The translations under genes were made by a program, and so were the position numbers. A stretch of 64,000 bases of DNA from Lachnospiraceae bacterium (GTDB lineage Bacteria > Bacillota > Clostridia > Lachnospirales > Lachnospiraceae), in assembly GCA_021769135.1 (NCBI GenBank), contig JAETTM010000005.1:43164-107163 (forward strand), read 5' to 3'. Shown here one piece after another: positions 51,147 through 59,664 of the stretch. Within the stretch, counting starts at the first letter, position 1. Each line of letters opens with the position of its first letter. A model generated the notes under the pieces. The model was not told the origin of the DNA. It did not search any database and was given only the letters and a program-made list of their open reading frames with translations.

Positions 51147-51778
51147 ATATCTTGATAGACGAAATCGGATGCCCGAATCAGGCAACGGTTAGCGGCAGGA
51201 AGTACTGGATACGGACAGACTTCCGGATATCTATCCTTTTTGAATTGCTGATGCAGGATAGCGGCCTGGATGCCAAGGAAAAAGTGAGGAAAGGGCTTGG
51301 GTTGTATTACCCGGCCATCCCCGATGACTTAAGCGCGGCCGTTGACGCTGCCCTGTGGTTCTACCGGTGTGGCAGGGTGGAAACTACGCAGCAGAAAAGG
51401 GCGGCCGCAAGGCGGGGGAGGGCCCAGGCATATTCTTTTGACCATGATGCGGGCCTTATATATGCCGCTTTCCGTCTGGCATACAATATAGACATTCAGG
51501 ACATAGGGTATATGCATTGGTGGAAATTCAGGTTCCTGTTCAATTCGCTTCCAAAGGATTGCGAGTTTGTACGGGCGATGGAGTACCGCAGCATTGACAT
51601 AACCGACAAGATGTCAAAGGAGCAGAAAGATTTTTACAAGAAAATGAAACGCCTGTATGCCCTGCCCTTGACAAAGGAAGAGGACAACAGGCAGGCGGCA
51701 ATAGAAAATGCCCTCCTGAACGGCGGGAACGTGGCAGGGGTCCTAGAATGGGGGGATGCTTTATCGGAGGGAAAATAA
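51143..51778 (+). CDS. Bacteriophage Gp15 family protein (second tail chaperone)
   Basis: A 211-residue protein started at TTG 51143 in the stop of the upstream gene. The Gp15 pattern is clear: DFRISILFELLMQDSGLDAK, YPAIPDDLSAAVDAALWFYR, FDHDAGLIYAAFRLAYNIDI and MHWWKFRFLFNSLPKDCEFV. These proteins replace the gpT part in Firmicutes phages and help load the tape measure during tail assembly. Confidence 0.85.
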   Translation: MNILIDEIGCPNQATVSGRKYWIRTDFRISILFELLMQDSGLDAKEKVRKGLGLYYPAIPDDLSAAVDAALWFYRCGRVETTQQKRAAARRGRAQAYSFDHDAGLIYAAFRLAYNIDIQDIGYMHWWKFRFLFNSLPKDCEFVRAMEYRSIDITDKMSKEQKDFYKKMKRLYALPLTKEEDNRQAAIENALLNGGNVAGVLEWGDALSEGK

Positions 51779-51942
51779 AGGGCAGGGAAGCTGCCCGGGT
51801 ACGGTGCCCGGTATGCGGGTATGAAATGCCCATCTCCTACAAGGGGGATGCGGAATGCGATGGCGTGACAGTTCCATGCAAAGGGCGTGGCTGCCATGCC
51901 GTTTTTAACCTGAAAATAATAAACGGGAAGCAGGTGAAGTAA
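51748..51942 (+). CDS. Small zinc-ribbon protein
   Basis: A 64-residue protein overlapping the Gp15 gene end by 31 bp. RCPVCGYEMPISYKGDAECD then VTVPCKGRGCHAVFNLKI gives four to five cysteines in a zinc-ribbon, somewhat like Mu Com. Proteins of this kind stand before tape-measure genes in related prophages. Function unknown; a role in translation or assembly is possible. Confidence 0.6.
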   Translation: MGGCFIGGKIKGREAARVRCPVCGYEMPISYKGDAECDGVTVPCKGRGCHAVFNLKIINGKQVK

Positions 51943-51997
51943 ATCAGGTAGAGCCATTATGAGCCGATGATTTCTGATCATGAAAGGGGTGGGAACA

Positions 51998-54900
51998 TTG
52001 GCGAATGACGGCACTCTGAAATTTGACACCCTGATAGACTCAAAAGGTTTCCAGAAGGGGATAGATTCTATCGGGGGTATCGCGCAGAAGGGCATGCAGG
52101 CCACGTCTGCAATCCTCACAGGCGCGACAACAGCCATTGTGGGACTTGGCACGGCGGCTGCAAAGGTAGGCGTTGACTTTGAAGCGGCAATGTCGAACGT
52201 GGAAGCCATTTCAGGGGCATCGGGGAAAGAACTGGAAGCCCTTACTGAAAAGGCAAAGGAAATGGGCGCGGCAACAAAGTTCTCCGCAAAGGAATCCGCA
52301 AATGCCTTTGAGTATATGGCAATGGCGGGGTGGAAGACGGAGGACATGCTGGGCGGCATCGAAGGCATCATGAACCTGGCGGCAGCTTCGGGGGAGGACC
52401 TGGCGGCAACGTCCGATATTGTGACGGATGCCCTTACGGCTTTTGGCATGTCGGCGAAGGATTCAACGCACTTTGCAGACGTGCTTGCAAAGGCATCATC
52501 AAACGCCAATACAAATGTGGGCATGATGGGGGAGACGTTCAAGTATGTTGCCCCTGTAGCTGGAACGTTGGGCTTTTCCGCAGAAGATACGGCCATAGCA
52601 ATCGGCCTGATGGCGAATGCGGGGATTAAAGGCTCACAGGCCGGTACAGCATTGCGGGGAACGCTGACCAGGCTGGCCAAGCCGACCAAGGACATGCAGG
52701 CCATCATGGATGAATTCGGGATATCCCTGTTCAATTCGGACGGGTCCGCGAAGTCGCTTATGGAGGTCATGAAGTACCTCCGTCAGGAAATCGGGGGTTG
52801 CGATGAATCCGTGCAGTCTTATGTTGCATCCACCCTTTTCGGACAGGAGGCCATGTCCGGCATGCTGGCTATCATCAACGCATCGGAGGACGACTTTAGC
52901 AGCCTGGCCAAATCCATATACAACTGTGACGGGGCTGCCATAAAGATGGCGGAAACCATGAGCAATAACCTGCAGGGGCAGATTACCATACTGAAATCCG
53001 GGTTGGAAGGGCTTGGGATTTCATTGTATGAGAATATGAAGACCCCCTGCATGGAGATTGTGAAAGAGGCACAGGCCATGGTGCAGGAGCTTCAGTATGC
53101 CTTCAATGACGGCGGCCTGGACAGCCTGGTAACTACGTTTGGCAGCATCCTCTCCCGGATTGTGGAGGGCGTGGCCAATGCGGCGCCGGATTTGATAGAG
53201 GCAGCAGCGGGGCTTGTAGGCTCATTCTGCGAATCGCTGAAAAGCAGCCCGTCAATAGGGGATGCGGCATCCAGCCTGATAACTTCTTTGGTTACCGGGC
53301 TTTTTTCATGCGCGGATGATATCTGGACTACGGCGATTGTCCTGGCAGGAAAAATGGCTGACGGCCTGGCAGAAGGGGCACCGCAAATGGCGCAGGCAGC
53401 TGCCCGTTGCATAGCGGATATCATAGAATGCATAGATGAATGGGCCCCGGATTTCATTGATGCCGGGAAGCGTATCATCCAGGGGATAATCCAGGGAATC
53501 GGGGAAGAGTTCCCATCACTGGGCGCTTTTTTAAGCGGCGTGTTTGAAGGGTTCACCACTACCCTGGAACAACCGGTATTGGAGGGTATTGTCGGCATAG
53601 TTGAGGGCATATTTGATGCCTTGGGCAATGCCGACCCGGCCACCATGGAGGCTTTGGGTAAAGCGGTAGGCACTATAGCTGCAGCTATGGTTACGATGCA
53701 CATGGCCAAAACAGCTGCATCAAACATCAAAGGGGTAGTAACCGCGCTAGGCTCCATGGCAGGCGGAATAAAGGCCGCAGCGGGGGCAATCCCGAAGCTG
53801 GTGGAGGGTTTCCAGCTGCTGGCAGGGGGCGTGGGCACTTTTTCGGAAGTCCTGGCACTTGAATTCCCTAAACTGGCCGGGAACATATCAAAGATAGGCT
53901 CCGCACTTTCTACCGTAAAAACGGTAGTTGCCAGCATAGGCCCTGCCGTGGCAGGGATAGCATCGGTGATAGGCGGCGCGGTTCTGGCGGTAACGAACTT
54001 CTTTGACATGCTCCAAAACGGCTTCAGCTGGCTGAAAGAAGCGTTGATGGTAGCTGGCATTGCCATAGCGGCCATAGGGGCAGTCATCTTGGGGGCACCG
54101 GCCCTGATTGCCGGCGTAATAGCGGCAATTGTGGCGGCAGTCGCCACCCTGATAGTGGTCATAAAGGAGCACTGGGAGCAGATAGCCAGCTTTTTTGTCA
54201 GCATAGGCACCGCAATAGCCGAGTTTTTCCAGTCCATACCGGGCACTGTGAAGGGCCTGGTGGACCAGGTTGTGCTATTTTTTGCTGAATTGCCAGGGCG
54301 CATCGGCACATGGTTGGACAGTGCAGTCAGCACCGCAATAAACTGGGGAAGCCAAATGCTGTCCGTTGCGGTTGGGGCGGCAAAAAGCGTTATTGACAGC
54401 GTATCAACCTTCTTCGCCGAACTGCCGAACAAAATAGCCTATTGGCTGGGCTTTGCACTGGGCAAGGCTATCCAATGGGGGATTGACCTGGCAAACTGGG
54501 TTACTACGGAAGTTCCAAACATTATCGCAAGCATTGTCACGTTCTTTGCAGAACTGCCCGGGAAAATCTGGACATGGCTGGTCAATACGGTAAACAGGGT
54601 CATCCAATGGGGGATTAACCTTCATAATACTGCGTCCACGTGGGTAACGAATACAATAAACGCGGTTGTGAAATTCTTCTCCGAACTGCCCGGGAAAGTC
54701 TGGACGTGGCTGGTAAGTACTGTAAACAAAGTCACACAGTGGGGTAAAAACCTGCTGGCATCCGCCAGCTCCGCAGCACAGAACGCCATTAATAAGGTGG
54801 TGGAGTGGTTCCAGCAGTTGCCTGGGAAAATCTGGACGTGGCTAGTCAATACGGTTGCGAAAGTAACCCAGTTTGCGGCGGACCTGAAAGCGAAGGCAGC

Positions 54901-55450
54901 CGAAGCGGCGCAGGGGTTTGTCTCCAAGCTGGTGGACGGGGTGAAGGGCCTGCCGGACAAATTCAGGGAAATAGGGTCCAATATCGTATCCGGAATCTGG
55001 AACGGCATCTCATCCGGCTGGGATTGGCTGGTCAACAAGGTCAAGGGGCTGGCGGACAGCCTCTTCCAGGGCGCAAAAGATGCGCTGGGAATCAATTCCC
55101 CGTCAAAGGTCTTTGCGCAGGAAGTCGGGCAGTGGATACCGCCTGGCATCGGCGTAGGCATGGAAAAGGCCATGCCGGATTTGCAGAGGCTGGTTGATTC
55201 TGAAATGGAGGAACTGGCCGGGCGGATGCAGGCGGCAGTAGCAATAGAGACCGGAGGGATTACGGTCCGTACCAGGGCAAAGGCAGAGCACAGCGCCGAT
55301 ACGGAATACCCGAATGGGGGCGGCGACACGTACATAGATAACCATATAGAACAGGAGAACAACTACCATACGGACGTGGTGACGAAAAGCGAAGTAAGCA
55401 GGGCACAGCGGGAAGCCGCAAGGAACCTGTTAGGAGGTGTGAAAAAATAG
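51998..55450 (+). CDS. Tail tape measure protein
   Basis: A 1150-residue protein. I chose TTG 51998 (ANDGTLKFDTLIDSKGFQKG) after AAAGGGGTGGG; ATG 51980 has no site. Residues about 40-330 are the TP901 tape-measure core (DFEAAMSNVEAISGASGKEL, EYMAMAGWKTEDMLGGIEGI). The middle has hydrophobic helices (AIAAIGAVILGAPALIAGVI) that may insert into the host membrane. Residues about 750-980 hold five or more repeats of about 37 residues centred on FFAELPGKIWTWLVNTVN. The C-terminus (NSPSKVFAQEVGQWIPPGIG) is family-typical. It sets tail length and helps DNA entry. Confidence 0.92.
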   Translation: MANDGTLKFDTLIDSKGFQKGIDSIGGIAQKGMQATSAILTGATTAIVGLGTAAAKVGVDFEAAMSNVEAISGASGKELEALTEKAKEMGAATKFSAKESANAFEYMAMAGWKTEDMLGGIEGIMNLAAASGEDLAATSDIVTDALTAFGMSAKDSTHFADVLAKASSNANTNVGMMGETFKYVAPVAGTLGFSAEDTAIAIGLMANAGIKGSQAGTALRGTLTRLAKPTKDMQAIMDEFGISLFNSDGSAKSLMEVMKYLRQEIGGCDESVQSYVASTLFGQEAMSGMLAIINASEDDFSSLAKSIYNCDGAAIKMAETMSNNLQGQITILKSGLEGLGISLYENMKTPCMEIVKEAQAMVQELQYAFNDGGLDSLVTTFGSILSRIVEGVANAAPDLIEAAAGLVGSFCESLKSSPSIGDAASSLITSLVTGLFSCADDIWTTAIVLAGKMADGLAEGAPQMAQAAARCIADIIECIDEWAPDFIDAGKRIIQGIIQGIGEEFPSLGAFLSGVFEGFTTTLEQPVLEGIVGIVEGIFDALGNADPATMEALGKAVGTIAAAMVTMHMAKTAASNIKGVVTALGSMAGGIKAAAGAIPKLVEGFQLLAGGVGTFSEVLALEFPKLAGNISKIGSALSTVKTVVASIGPAVAGIASVIGGAVLAVTNFFDMLQNGFSWLKEALMVAGIAIAAIGAVILGAPALIAGVIAAIVAAVATLIVVIKEHWEQIASFFVSIGTAIAEFFQSIPGTVKGLVDQVVLFFAELPGRIGTWLDSAVSTAINWGSQMLSVAVGAAKSVIDSVSTFFAELPNKIAYWLGFALGKAIQWGIDLANWVTTEVPNIIASIVTFFAELPGKIWTWLVNTVNRVIQWGINLHNTASTWVTNTINAVVKFFSELPGKVWTWLVSTVNKVTQWGKNLLASASSAAQNAINKVVEWFQQLPGKIWTWLVNTVAKVTQFAADLKAKAAEAAQGFVSKLVDGVKGLPDKFREIGSNIVSGIWNGISSGWDWLVNKVKGLADSLFQGAKDALGINSPSKVFAQEVGQWIPPGIGVGMEKAMPDLQRLVDSEMEELAGRMQAAVAIETGGITVRTRAKAEHSADTEYPNGGGDTYIDNHIEQENNYHTDVVTKSEVSRAQREAARNLLGGVKK

Positions 55451-56370
55451 TGGCGAACTTTATAGATTTGGCGTTGGAATGCAATGGGGTATGCATGCAG
55501 TTCGGCATGTCGGAATCCGGGAGGAAAAGGGAGTTCGGGATTACAAAGGTCGAAGGCCTGGAAGCATCGGAGCTGGAAGTCAGTACCACGGACAATGCCC
55601 TGGTAGACGGGTCAACCGTGGACGGGAAAAGGATAAAGGAGCGTATTATACATATTGAGGCGACATTACGCGATGACAGGAACAATGAGACGAACCGGCA
55701 GCGCATTATCAAGTTCTTCAACCCGAAGTATACAGGGAAGCTGACGGTTAACTACGGCGGGGTAAAGAGGAATATCGGGTATGAGCTGGAGGGGTGGAAT
55801 TTCGTGGCCGGGAGCAACGTGTACAATCAGCTGGCAATTGTGGCCGACCTGAAATGCCCTGACCCATTCATGAAAAACATTGACAATTTTGGGCAGAACA
55901 TGGCAAACATCAGCAGGCATATCGCTTTCCCTTGGAGGGTAGTGGCCCGGAAAGTAACGGTACCGGCCCCCTATAAAGGCCTGGCCCTCCCGGGGCAGAT
56001 TACCGGGTACAGGACGCTGAAAAAGGAAGTGCACCTACCAAATGACGGGGATGTGCCGACCGGCGTACAGATTCAATTCATCGCAGCCAGGGGCCCGGTC
56101 CGAAACCCGAAGATAACGATACTGGGGGAAGTGCAGCATTTCATGAGGGTGGCCATCGACATGGCGGAGGGGGATATCCTGCTGGTGGACACGGATGAAA
56201 GGCACCAAGTCATAGAACTGAACGGGGTAAACGTATACCAGAAGATAGACCGGAGGTCGGAGCCGTTTGAAATCCAGGTGGGCAGCAACTACCTGGAATA
56301 TGACGCGGATGAGAACTATACAAACCTGGACGTAAAGCTTTTTTATACGCCCAAATACCTGGGGGTATAA
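55450..56370 (+). CDS. Distal tail protein (Dit)
   Basis: A 306-residue baseplate hub protein started at GTG 55450, overlapping the tape measure stop. Typical Dit features are seen: NTD strand pattern with VDGSTVDGKRIKERIIHIEA, DRNNETNRQRIIKFFNPKYT, KLTVNYGGVKRNIGYELEGW and CPDPFMKN. The C-terminal galectin-like part covers about residues 190-306. It joins the tail tube to the tip proteins. Confidence 0.87.
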   Translation: MANFIDLALECNGVCMQFGMSESGRKREFGITKVEGLEASELEVSTTDNALVDGSTVDGKRIKERIIHIEATLRDDRNNETNRQRIIKFFNPKYTGKLTVNYGGVKRNIGYELEGWNFVAGSNVYNQLAIVADLKCPDPFMKNIDNFGQNMANISRHIAFPWRVVARKVTVPAPYKGLALPGQITGYRTLKKEVHLPNDGDVPTGVQIQFIAARGPVRNPKITILGEVQHFMRVAIDMAEGDILLVDTDERHQVIELNGVNVYQKIDRRSEPFEIQVGSNYLEYDADENYTNLDVKLFYTPKYLGV

Positions 56371-56384
56371 CGGAGGGGATGACA

Positions 56385-57479
56385 ATGAGGCTTATTGTGC
56401 TGGACAGCAATTTTGACACTATCGGGGGCGTGCCCCTGTTCTCCACACTTATCTGGGTACGGAGGTACGAAAAGCTGGGCTATTTTGAACTGTATACATC
56501 TAAGGACTATTTCAGCCTGCTGGATTCCGGGCGTTACCTGTACCGCAATGACGCCGATGCGCTGGGCGTGATTGATGAGGTCAACTATGCACAGGACAAG
56601 AAGGGGAACAAGGAGGCCTATGCGAAAGGGAACTTTGCGGAAGCCTTGCTTACAGACAGGGTAATCTCATCAACGGCAGTAATGAAAGGGAACGTGGAAA
56701 CGTCCATGAGGTGGCTTGTCAACAGGGAAGCCATTAGCCCGTCTGATGCCGACCGTGCCATCCAGAGGCTGGTTTTAGGGGATGTATCCGGGATAGCGGG
56801 GGAGCTGGACATGCAGGCAACGGGGGATAACTTAAGCGAAAAGCTGTATGACATAGGGAACACACGCGGCATCAGCCACCGGGTACGCTATGACTACCTA
56901 AAGAACAGGCTCTTGTTTGAAGTATGGCAGGGCAAAGACCGGCGTGACAGCCAGACGGCAAACAGCTGGGCAATATTCTCCAATTCCTTCTGCAATATAA
57001 AAGATGTAGTCTACAGCCGCAACGGCAGCTCGTATAAAAACTTTGCCTATGTGGCCGGCGCTGGGGAGGGCGCGGAACGGGTTGTTGTAACTGTTGACCT
57101 AAGGCAGCCCGGTGAGGAAAGGAAAGAAATCTGGGTGGATGCCCGCGACATACAGCAGGAGGACAGCGACGGCAATGCTATCCCCCTGGACATATATAGG
57201 GCGCAGCTTGCCCAACGTGGCATGGAAAAGCTTGCAGAATACAGGAAGGTGGAAACCATAAACAGCAGTATTGACCCAAAGGCCAATCTGGTATACAAGA
57301 AAGACTTTGACCTGGGCGACTACTGCACGTACGTAAATACGGAGGTTATGATTTCCGCTGATAAACGTATTACGGAAGTGATGGAAACATATGAGGGCGG
57401 GGCAATGGGATTGGAAGTGACATTCGGCACGGGCGAGGTATCAACGGTGCAACAGATGATAAAGAGGGAGGTGAAATAG
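56385..57479 (+). CDS. Tail-tip protein (siphovirus ReqiPepy6 Gp37-like)
   Basis: A 364-residue protein. ATG 56385 has GGAGGGG 6 nt upstream; ATG 56379 abuts it. STLIWVRRYEKLGYFELYTS, YLYRNDADALGVIDEVNYAQ and EVMETYEGGAMGLEVTFGTG fit the Gp37-like family that forms the tail-tip hub (the Tal/gp27-like fold). It stands between Dit and the upper baseplate protein as expected. No peptidase or lysozyme domain is fused. Confidence 0.8.
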   Translation: MRLIVLDSNFDTIGGVPLFSTLIWVRRYEKLGYFELYTSKDYFSLLDSGRYLYRNDADALGVIDEVNYAQDKKGNKEAYAKGNFAEALLTDRVISSTAVMKGNVETSMRWLVNREAISPSDADRAIQRLVLGDVSGIAGELDMQATGDNLSEKLYDIGNTRGISHRVRYDYLKNRLLFEVWQGKDRRDSQTANSWAIFSNSFCNIKDVVYSRNGSSYKNFAYVAGAGEGAERVVVTVDLRQPGEERKEIWVDARDIQQEDSDGNAIPLDIYRAQLAQRGMEKLAEYRKVETINSSIDPKANLVYKKDFDLGDYCTYVNTEVMISADKRITEVMETYEGGAMGLEVTFGTGEVSTVQQMIKREVK

Positions 57480-57484
57480 GGGTG

Positions 57485-58528
57485 ATGAGGTACGGCTTTT
57501 TTGATAGTGAGATTATAGGGTATGATGAGGAGGGCATGCCGATTTTTGACCGGGCGGAGTCTTCCGATTTCCTGGCGATGTTTATTTCAAGGATTATAAG
57601 CGATGGCGTGCTGGGCCAGCCCGGGAATTGCTTCCAGGTTACTGCATACACCGGAATGAAGGTAAAAGTGAAGCCTGGCTTTGGCATTGTCAGGGGGAGG
57701 TTTGCGGAGGATGTGGAAGAGGCTGAAATTGAAGTTCCGGCCGCACCGGCTGGGTACAGGCGCATTGACAGGGTAATCCTAAGGGCAAACTACCTGGAGA
57801 GGGTGTGCGAAATTATATTAAGGGAAGGCGTGGCCGGGGCACGGCCGGTCCCCCCGGAACTGGTACGCCCTGAATCCGGGGATTATTACGAACTATGCCT
57901 TGCGAATATCAGCATCGCGGCTGGCCAGGAATCGGTGGCGCAGGCAGATATCACGGATACAAGGTATGACAGCAGGGTGTGTGGTGTGGTCACGCAGGTA
58001 ATAGACCACTTGGACACGTCCGTATTTTTTGCGCAGCTTGACAGCTTTTATACGGAGTTTGTTGCAAAGTCTAATACAAGCTATGCGGAATTCCTCCGGA
58101 TGGCCCAGGAGGCCTATGATACAATCAGCGCTAACATGGAAAGCTATTATGCAGGATTGATGGCGCAGGGGAAAGCGCTACACGATGAATACAAGGCGGA
58201 CATTTCCGGATACATAGCGGCGCTGAAAAGCAAAGGGGATGCAGACTTGGCAGAAATCACGCAGGAGCTGCTAGACTTTAAAAATGCGAACGAAGCTGCA
58301 TTTTTAGCATGGTTTGAAGCCATCAAGGGCTTGCTGGGGCAGTATGAGGCAGGGGAGCTGATAACAATAATCAATGCTTTGGTTTCACGCCTGGATGACA
58401 TGGAAGAGATGATTTTTACGGGCATGGCATCGGCAAAACTCATCATCGATGATGAAGGTAATTATCTGGCAACGGAAGCCGGGGTGGCAATCTTGGCCGA
58501 CTGGCGGATATGCCAGTGTGGATGTTGA
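57485..58528 (+). CDS. Baseplate/tail-fibre base protein
   Basis: A 347-residue protein. N-terminal FFDSEIIGYDEEGMPIFDRA leads into a jelly-roll-like domain (NCFQVTAYTGMKVKVKPGFG, GYRRIDRVILRANYLERVCE, residues about 35-150), usual in phage baseplate upper proteins. Then a long helical coiled coil (residues about 175-310) suggests a trimeric stalk. The C-terminus ends ILADWRICQCGC. It likely docks the variable fibre two genes downstream. Confidence 0.72.
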   Translation: MRYGFFDSEIIGYDEEGMPIFDRAESSDFLAMFISRIISDGVLGQPGNCFQVTAYTGMKVKVKPGFGIVRGRFAEDVEEAEIEVPAAPAGYRRIDRVILRANYLERVCEIILREGVAGARPVPPELVRPESGDYYELCLANISIAAGQESVAQADITDTRYDSRVCGVVTQVIDHLDTSVFFAQLDSFYTEFVAKSNTSYAEFLRMAQEAYDTISANMESYYAGLMAQGKALHDEYKADISGYIAALKSKGDADLAEITQELLDFKNANEAAFLAWFEAIKGLLGQYEAGELITIINALVSRLDDMEEMIFTGMASAKLIIDDEGNYLATEAGVAILADWRICQCGC

Positions 58529-58556
58529 GTATAAAGGGAAGGAGGATTTTTAGGAA

Positions 58557-58796
58557 ATGAATCAAGGGATACCTATTCAGCAGCTGACGGAGGCGTCAGC
58601 GATTCCGGCAGGAAGTATGTTTCTAGTGCGGATGGGAGACGGCACGGGAACAAAAAGAGTGAAAAAGGAAGTGCTATTGGAACAGATGGAAACGGACATG
58701 ACAATGGGCTATGAGGATACGCTGGCTTTCCTGGATGCGGAAGAAGATACGGGGGGAGAAAGTGGAACCGAAAACAATGAAAGCGGGGTGGAATAA
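58557..58796 (+). CDS. Small protein upstream of the variable fibre
   Basis: A 79-residue acidic protein (IPIQQLTEASAIPAGSMFLV, RMGDGTGTKRVKKEVLLEQM, Glu/Gly/Asn-rich tail). AAGGAGG precedes the ATG. The N-terminal part looks like the short adhesive modules found at the start of phage fibre proteins (SIPxGAxFLVxxxxGT). Its stop directly abuts the fibre ATG, so it may be a fibre connector. Confidence 0.6.
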   Translation: MNQGIPIQQLTEASAIPAGSMFLVRMGDGTGTKRVKKEVLLEQMETDMTMGYEDTLAFLDAEEDTGGESGTENNESGVE

Positions 58797-59306
58797 ATGG
58801 GATTATTAGACCCGAAAGCACTAAGGGATTGGATTAAGTCGCGTGCGGTAAATAATTTGATGGCTACAGCAAAGGGGTTCTTTTTGGATGCACGCTTGGG
58901 TCCAGCGATACAGGGTAAGATTGATGAAGTGAAGACGGAAGTTGAAGAGATAAACGGCAATTTAGGGTATCTGTTTGCACCCCTCAAACAAATAACAGGA
59001 GCTTTTACTCCAACGGCTCCTGGTATTTCGGAAGCTATGTGGAGTTATACTGCTACAAAAGATACTATTGTAATGTTATATGCAACAGTTGGCAATCAAA
59101 ATCCAAATGATATTTTTTCACTCGCCATCAATGCTAAAGGGTATCAGTTACAAGTTTCGCAGGATACCGTTGATCCTGGTGGCGGATGGAAATATTTAAA
59201 TAGTAGTGCTGTCATAGGGCTTCGCGCAGGAGAAACTATAAATGTTGGGCTATTATCAGTTAACCGTGGACAGCTCCAATACAGTATTATCACTAATATA
59301 AGTTAA
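58797..59306 (+). CDS. Tail fibre protein with recombination-swappable C-terminus (expressed version A)
   Basis: A 169-residue protein. Residues 1-56 are constant: a helical stalk (LLDPKALRDWIKSRAVNNLM, ARLGPAIQGKIDEVKTEVEE) ending in EINGNL, which is encoded by site 1. Residues 57-169 are the variable tip A, strand-rich (TKDTIVMLYATVGNQNPNDI, INVGLLSVNRGQLQYSIITN), with more AT-rich DNA than the stalk. Three other tips stored downstream begin with the same EINGNL in frame. It is probably the receptor-binding fibre tip. Lengths after switching would be 139 (B), 145 (C) and 160 (D) residues. Confidence 0.75.
   Translation: MGLLDPKALRDWIKSRAVNNLMATAKGFFLDARLGPAIQGKIDEVKTEVEEINGNLGYLFAPLKQITGAFTPTAPGISEAMWSYTATKDTIVMLYATVGNQNPNDIFSLAINAKGYQLQVSQDTVDPGGGWKYLNSSAVIGLRAGETINVGLLSVNRGQLQYSIITNIS
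58947..58967 (+). repeat. Inversion site 1 (at the constant/variable junction)
   Basis: GAGATAAACGGCAATTTA plus GGG, encoding EINGNLG in the fibre frame. Direct orientation. It shares 21 bp with site 2. The core contains TAAA-N6-TTTA, a short dyad such as tyrosine recombinases use. Confidence 0.85.
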
Positions 59307-59340
59307 TTTCCTTCATATAGCATTTGTAATAAAAAAAATT

Positions 59341-59592
59341 TTACTGGACTTTTATAAGCCCAGCAAGTGCAACCCAATGCGTGCCATTTGCGGGTGTACT
59401 AATCATGTATCCATTTATTTGTATTTTGCCATTTGCAGCACTTGCAAGTCCATTAAAATCGGGAATCCAGATACCCCATACAGCCAACGATGTTGCCAAT
59501 ACGGTTTTTCCAGGTATATCTACAATCCCGATGCCATTGACAAATTCAAGGTTAAAGCTGTTGCTGTATGGCATCCAGCCACTTAGGTTCCC
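59341..59592 (-). other. Silent fibre C-terminal cassette B (promoterless, no start)
   Basis: Read on the minus strand from site 2, the frame continues EINGNL with 83 residues (GNLSGWMPYSNSFNLEFVNG ... NGTHWVALAGLIKVQ) and a stop at 59341. There is no ribosome binding site. It faces tip A tail-to-tail with 34 bp between the stops. One inversion between sites 1 and 2 (664 bp) would fuse it to the fibre stalk. It is Gly/Ile-rich and predicted to be a beta-rich receptor-binding domain. Confidence 0.75.
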
Positions 59593-59610
59593 TAAATTGC
59601 CGTTTATCTC
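59590..59610 (-). repeat. Inversion site 2 (inverted)
   Basis: The complement reads GAGATAAACGGCAATTTA plus GGG, identical over 21 bp to site 1 and in opposite orientation. It opens cassette B in frame. Confidence 0.85.
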
Positions 59611-59637
59611 ACTATCTGCTTAGTACCCCTAAGCTGG

Positions 59638-59643
59638 TATAAT
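59638..59643 (+). promoter_or_regulatory. Extended -10 promoter of the recombinase gene
   Basis: TGGTATAAT, an extended -10 element, lies 22 bp before the recombinase start; no clear -35 is seen. It is inside the region bounded by sites 1 and 4, so an outer inversion would turn it together with the gene. Confidence 0.5.
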
Positions 59644-59664
59644 GGGATAAAAAACGGGAGGTAT

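Noticed and set aside
50712..51778. Programmed frameshift between the two tail chaperone genes, as in lambda G/GT
   Set aside because: The genes overlap by only 4 bp and I see no slippery heptamer near the end of the first; separate starts explain both.
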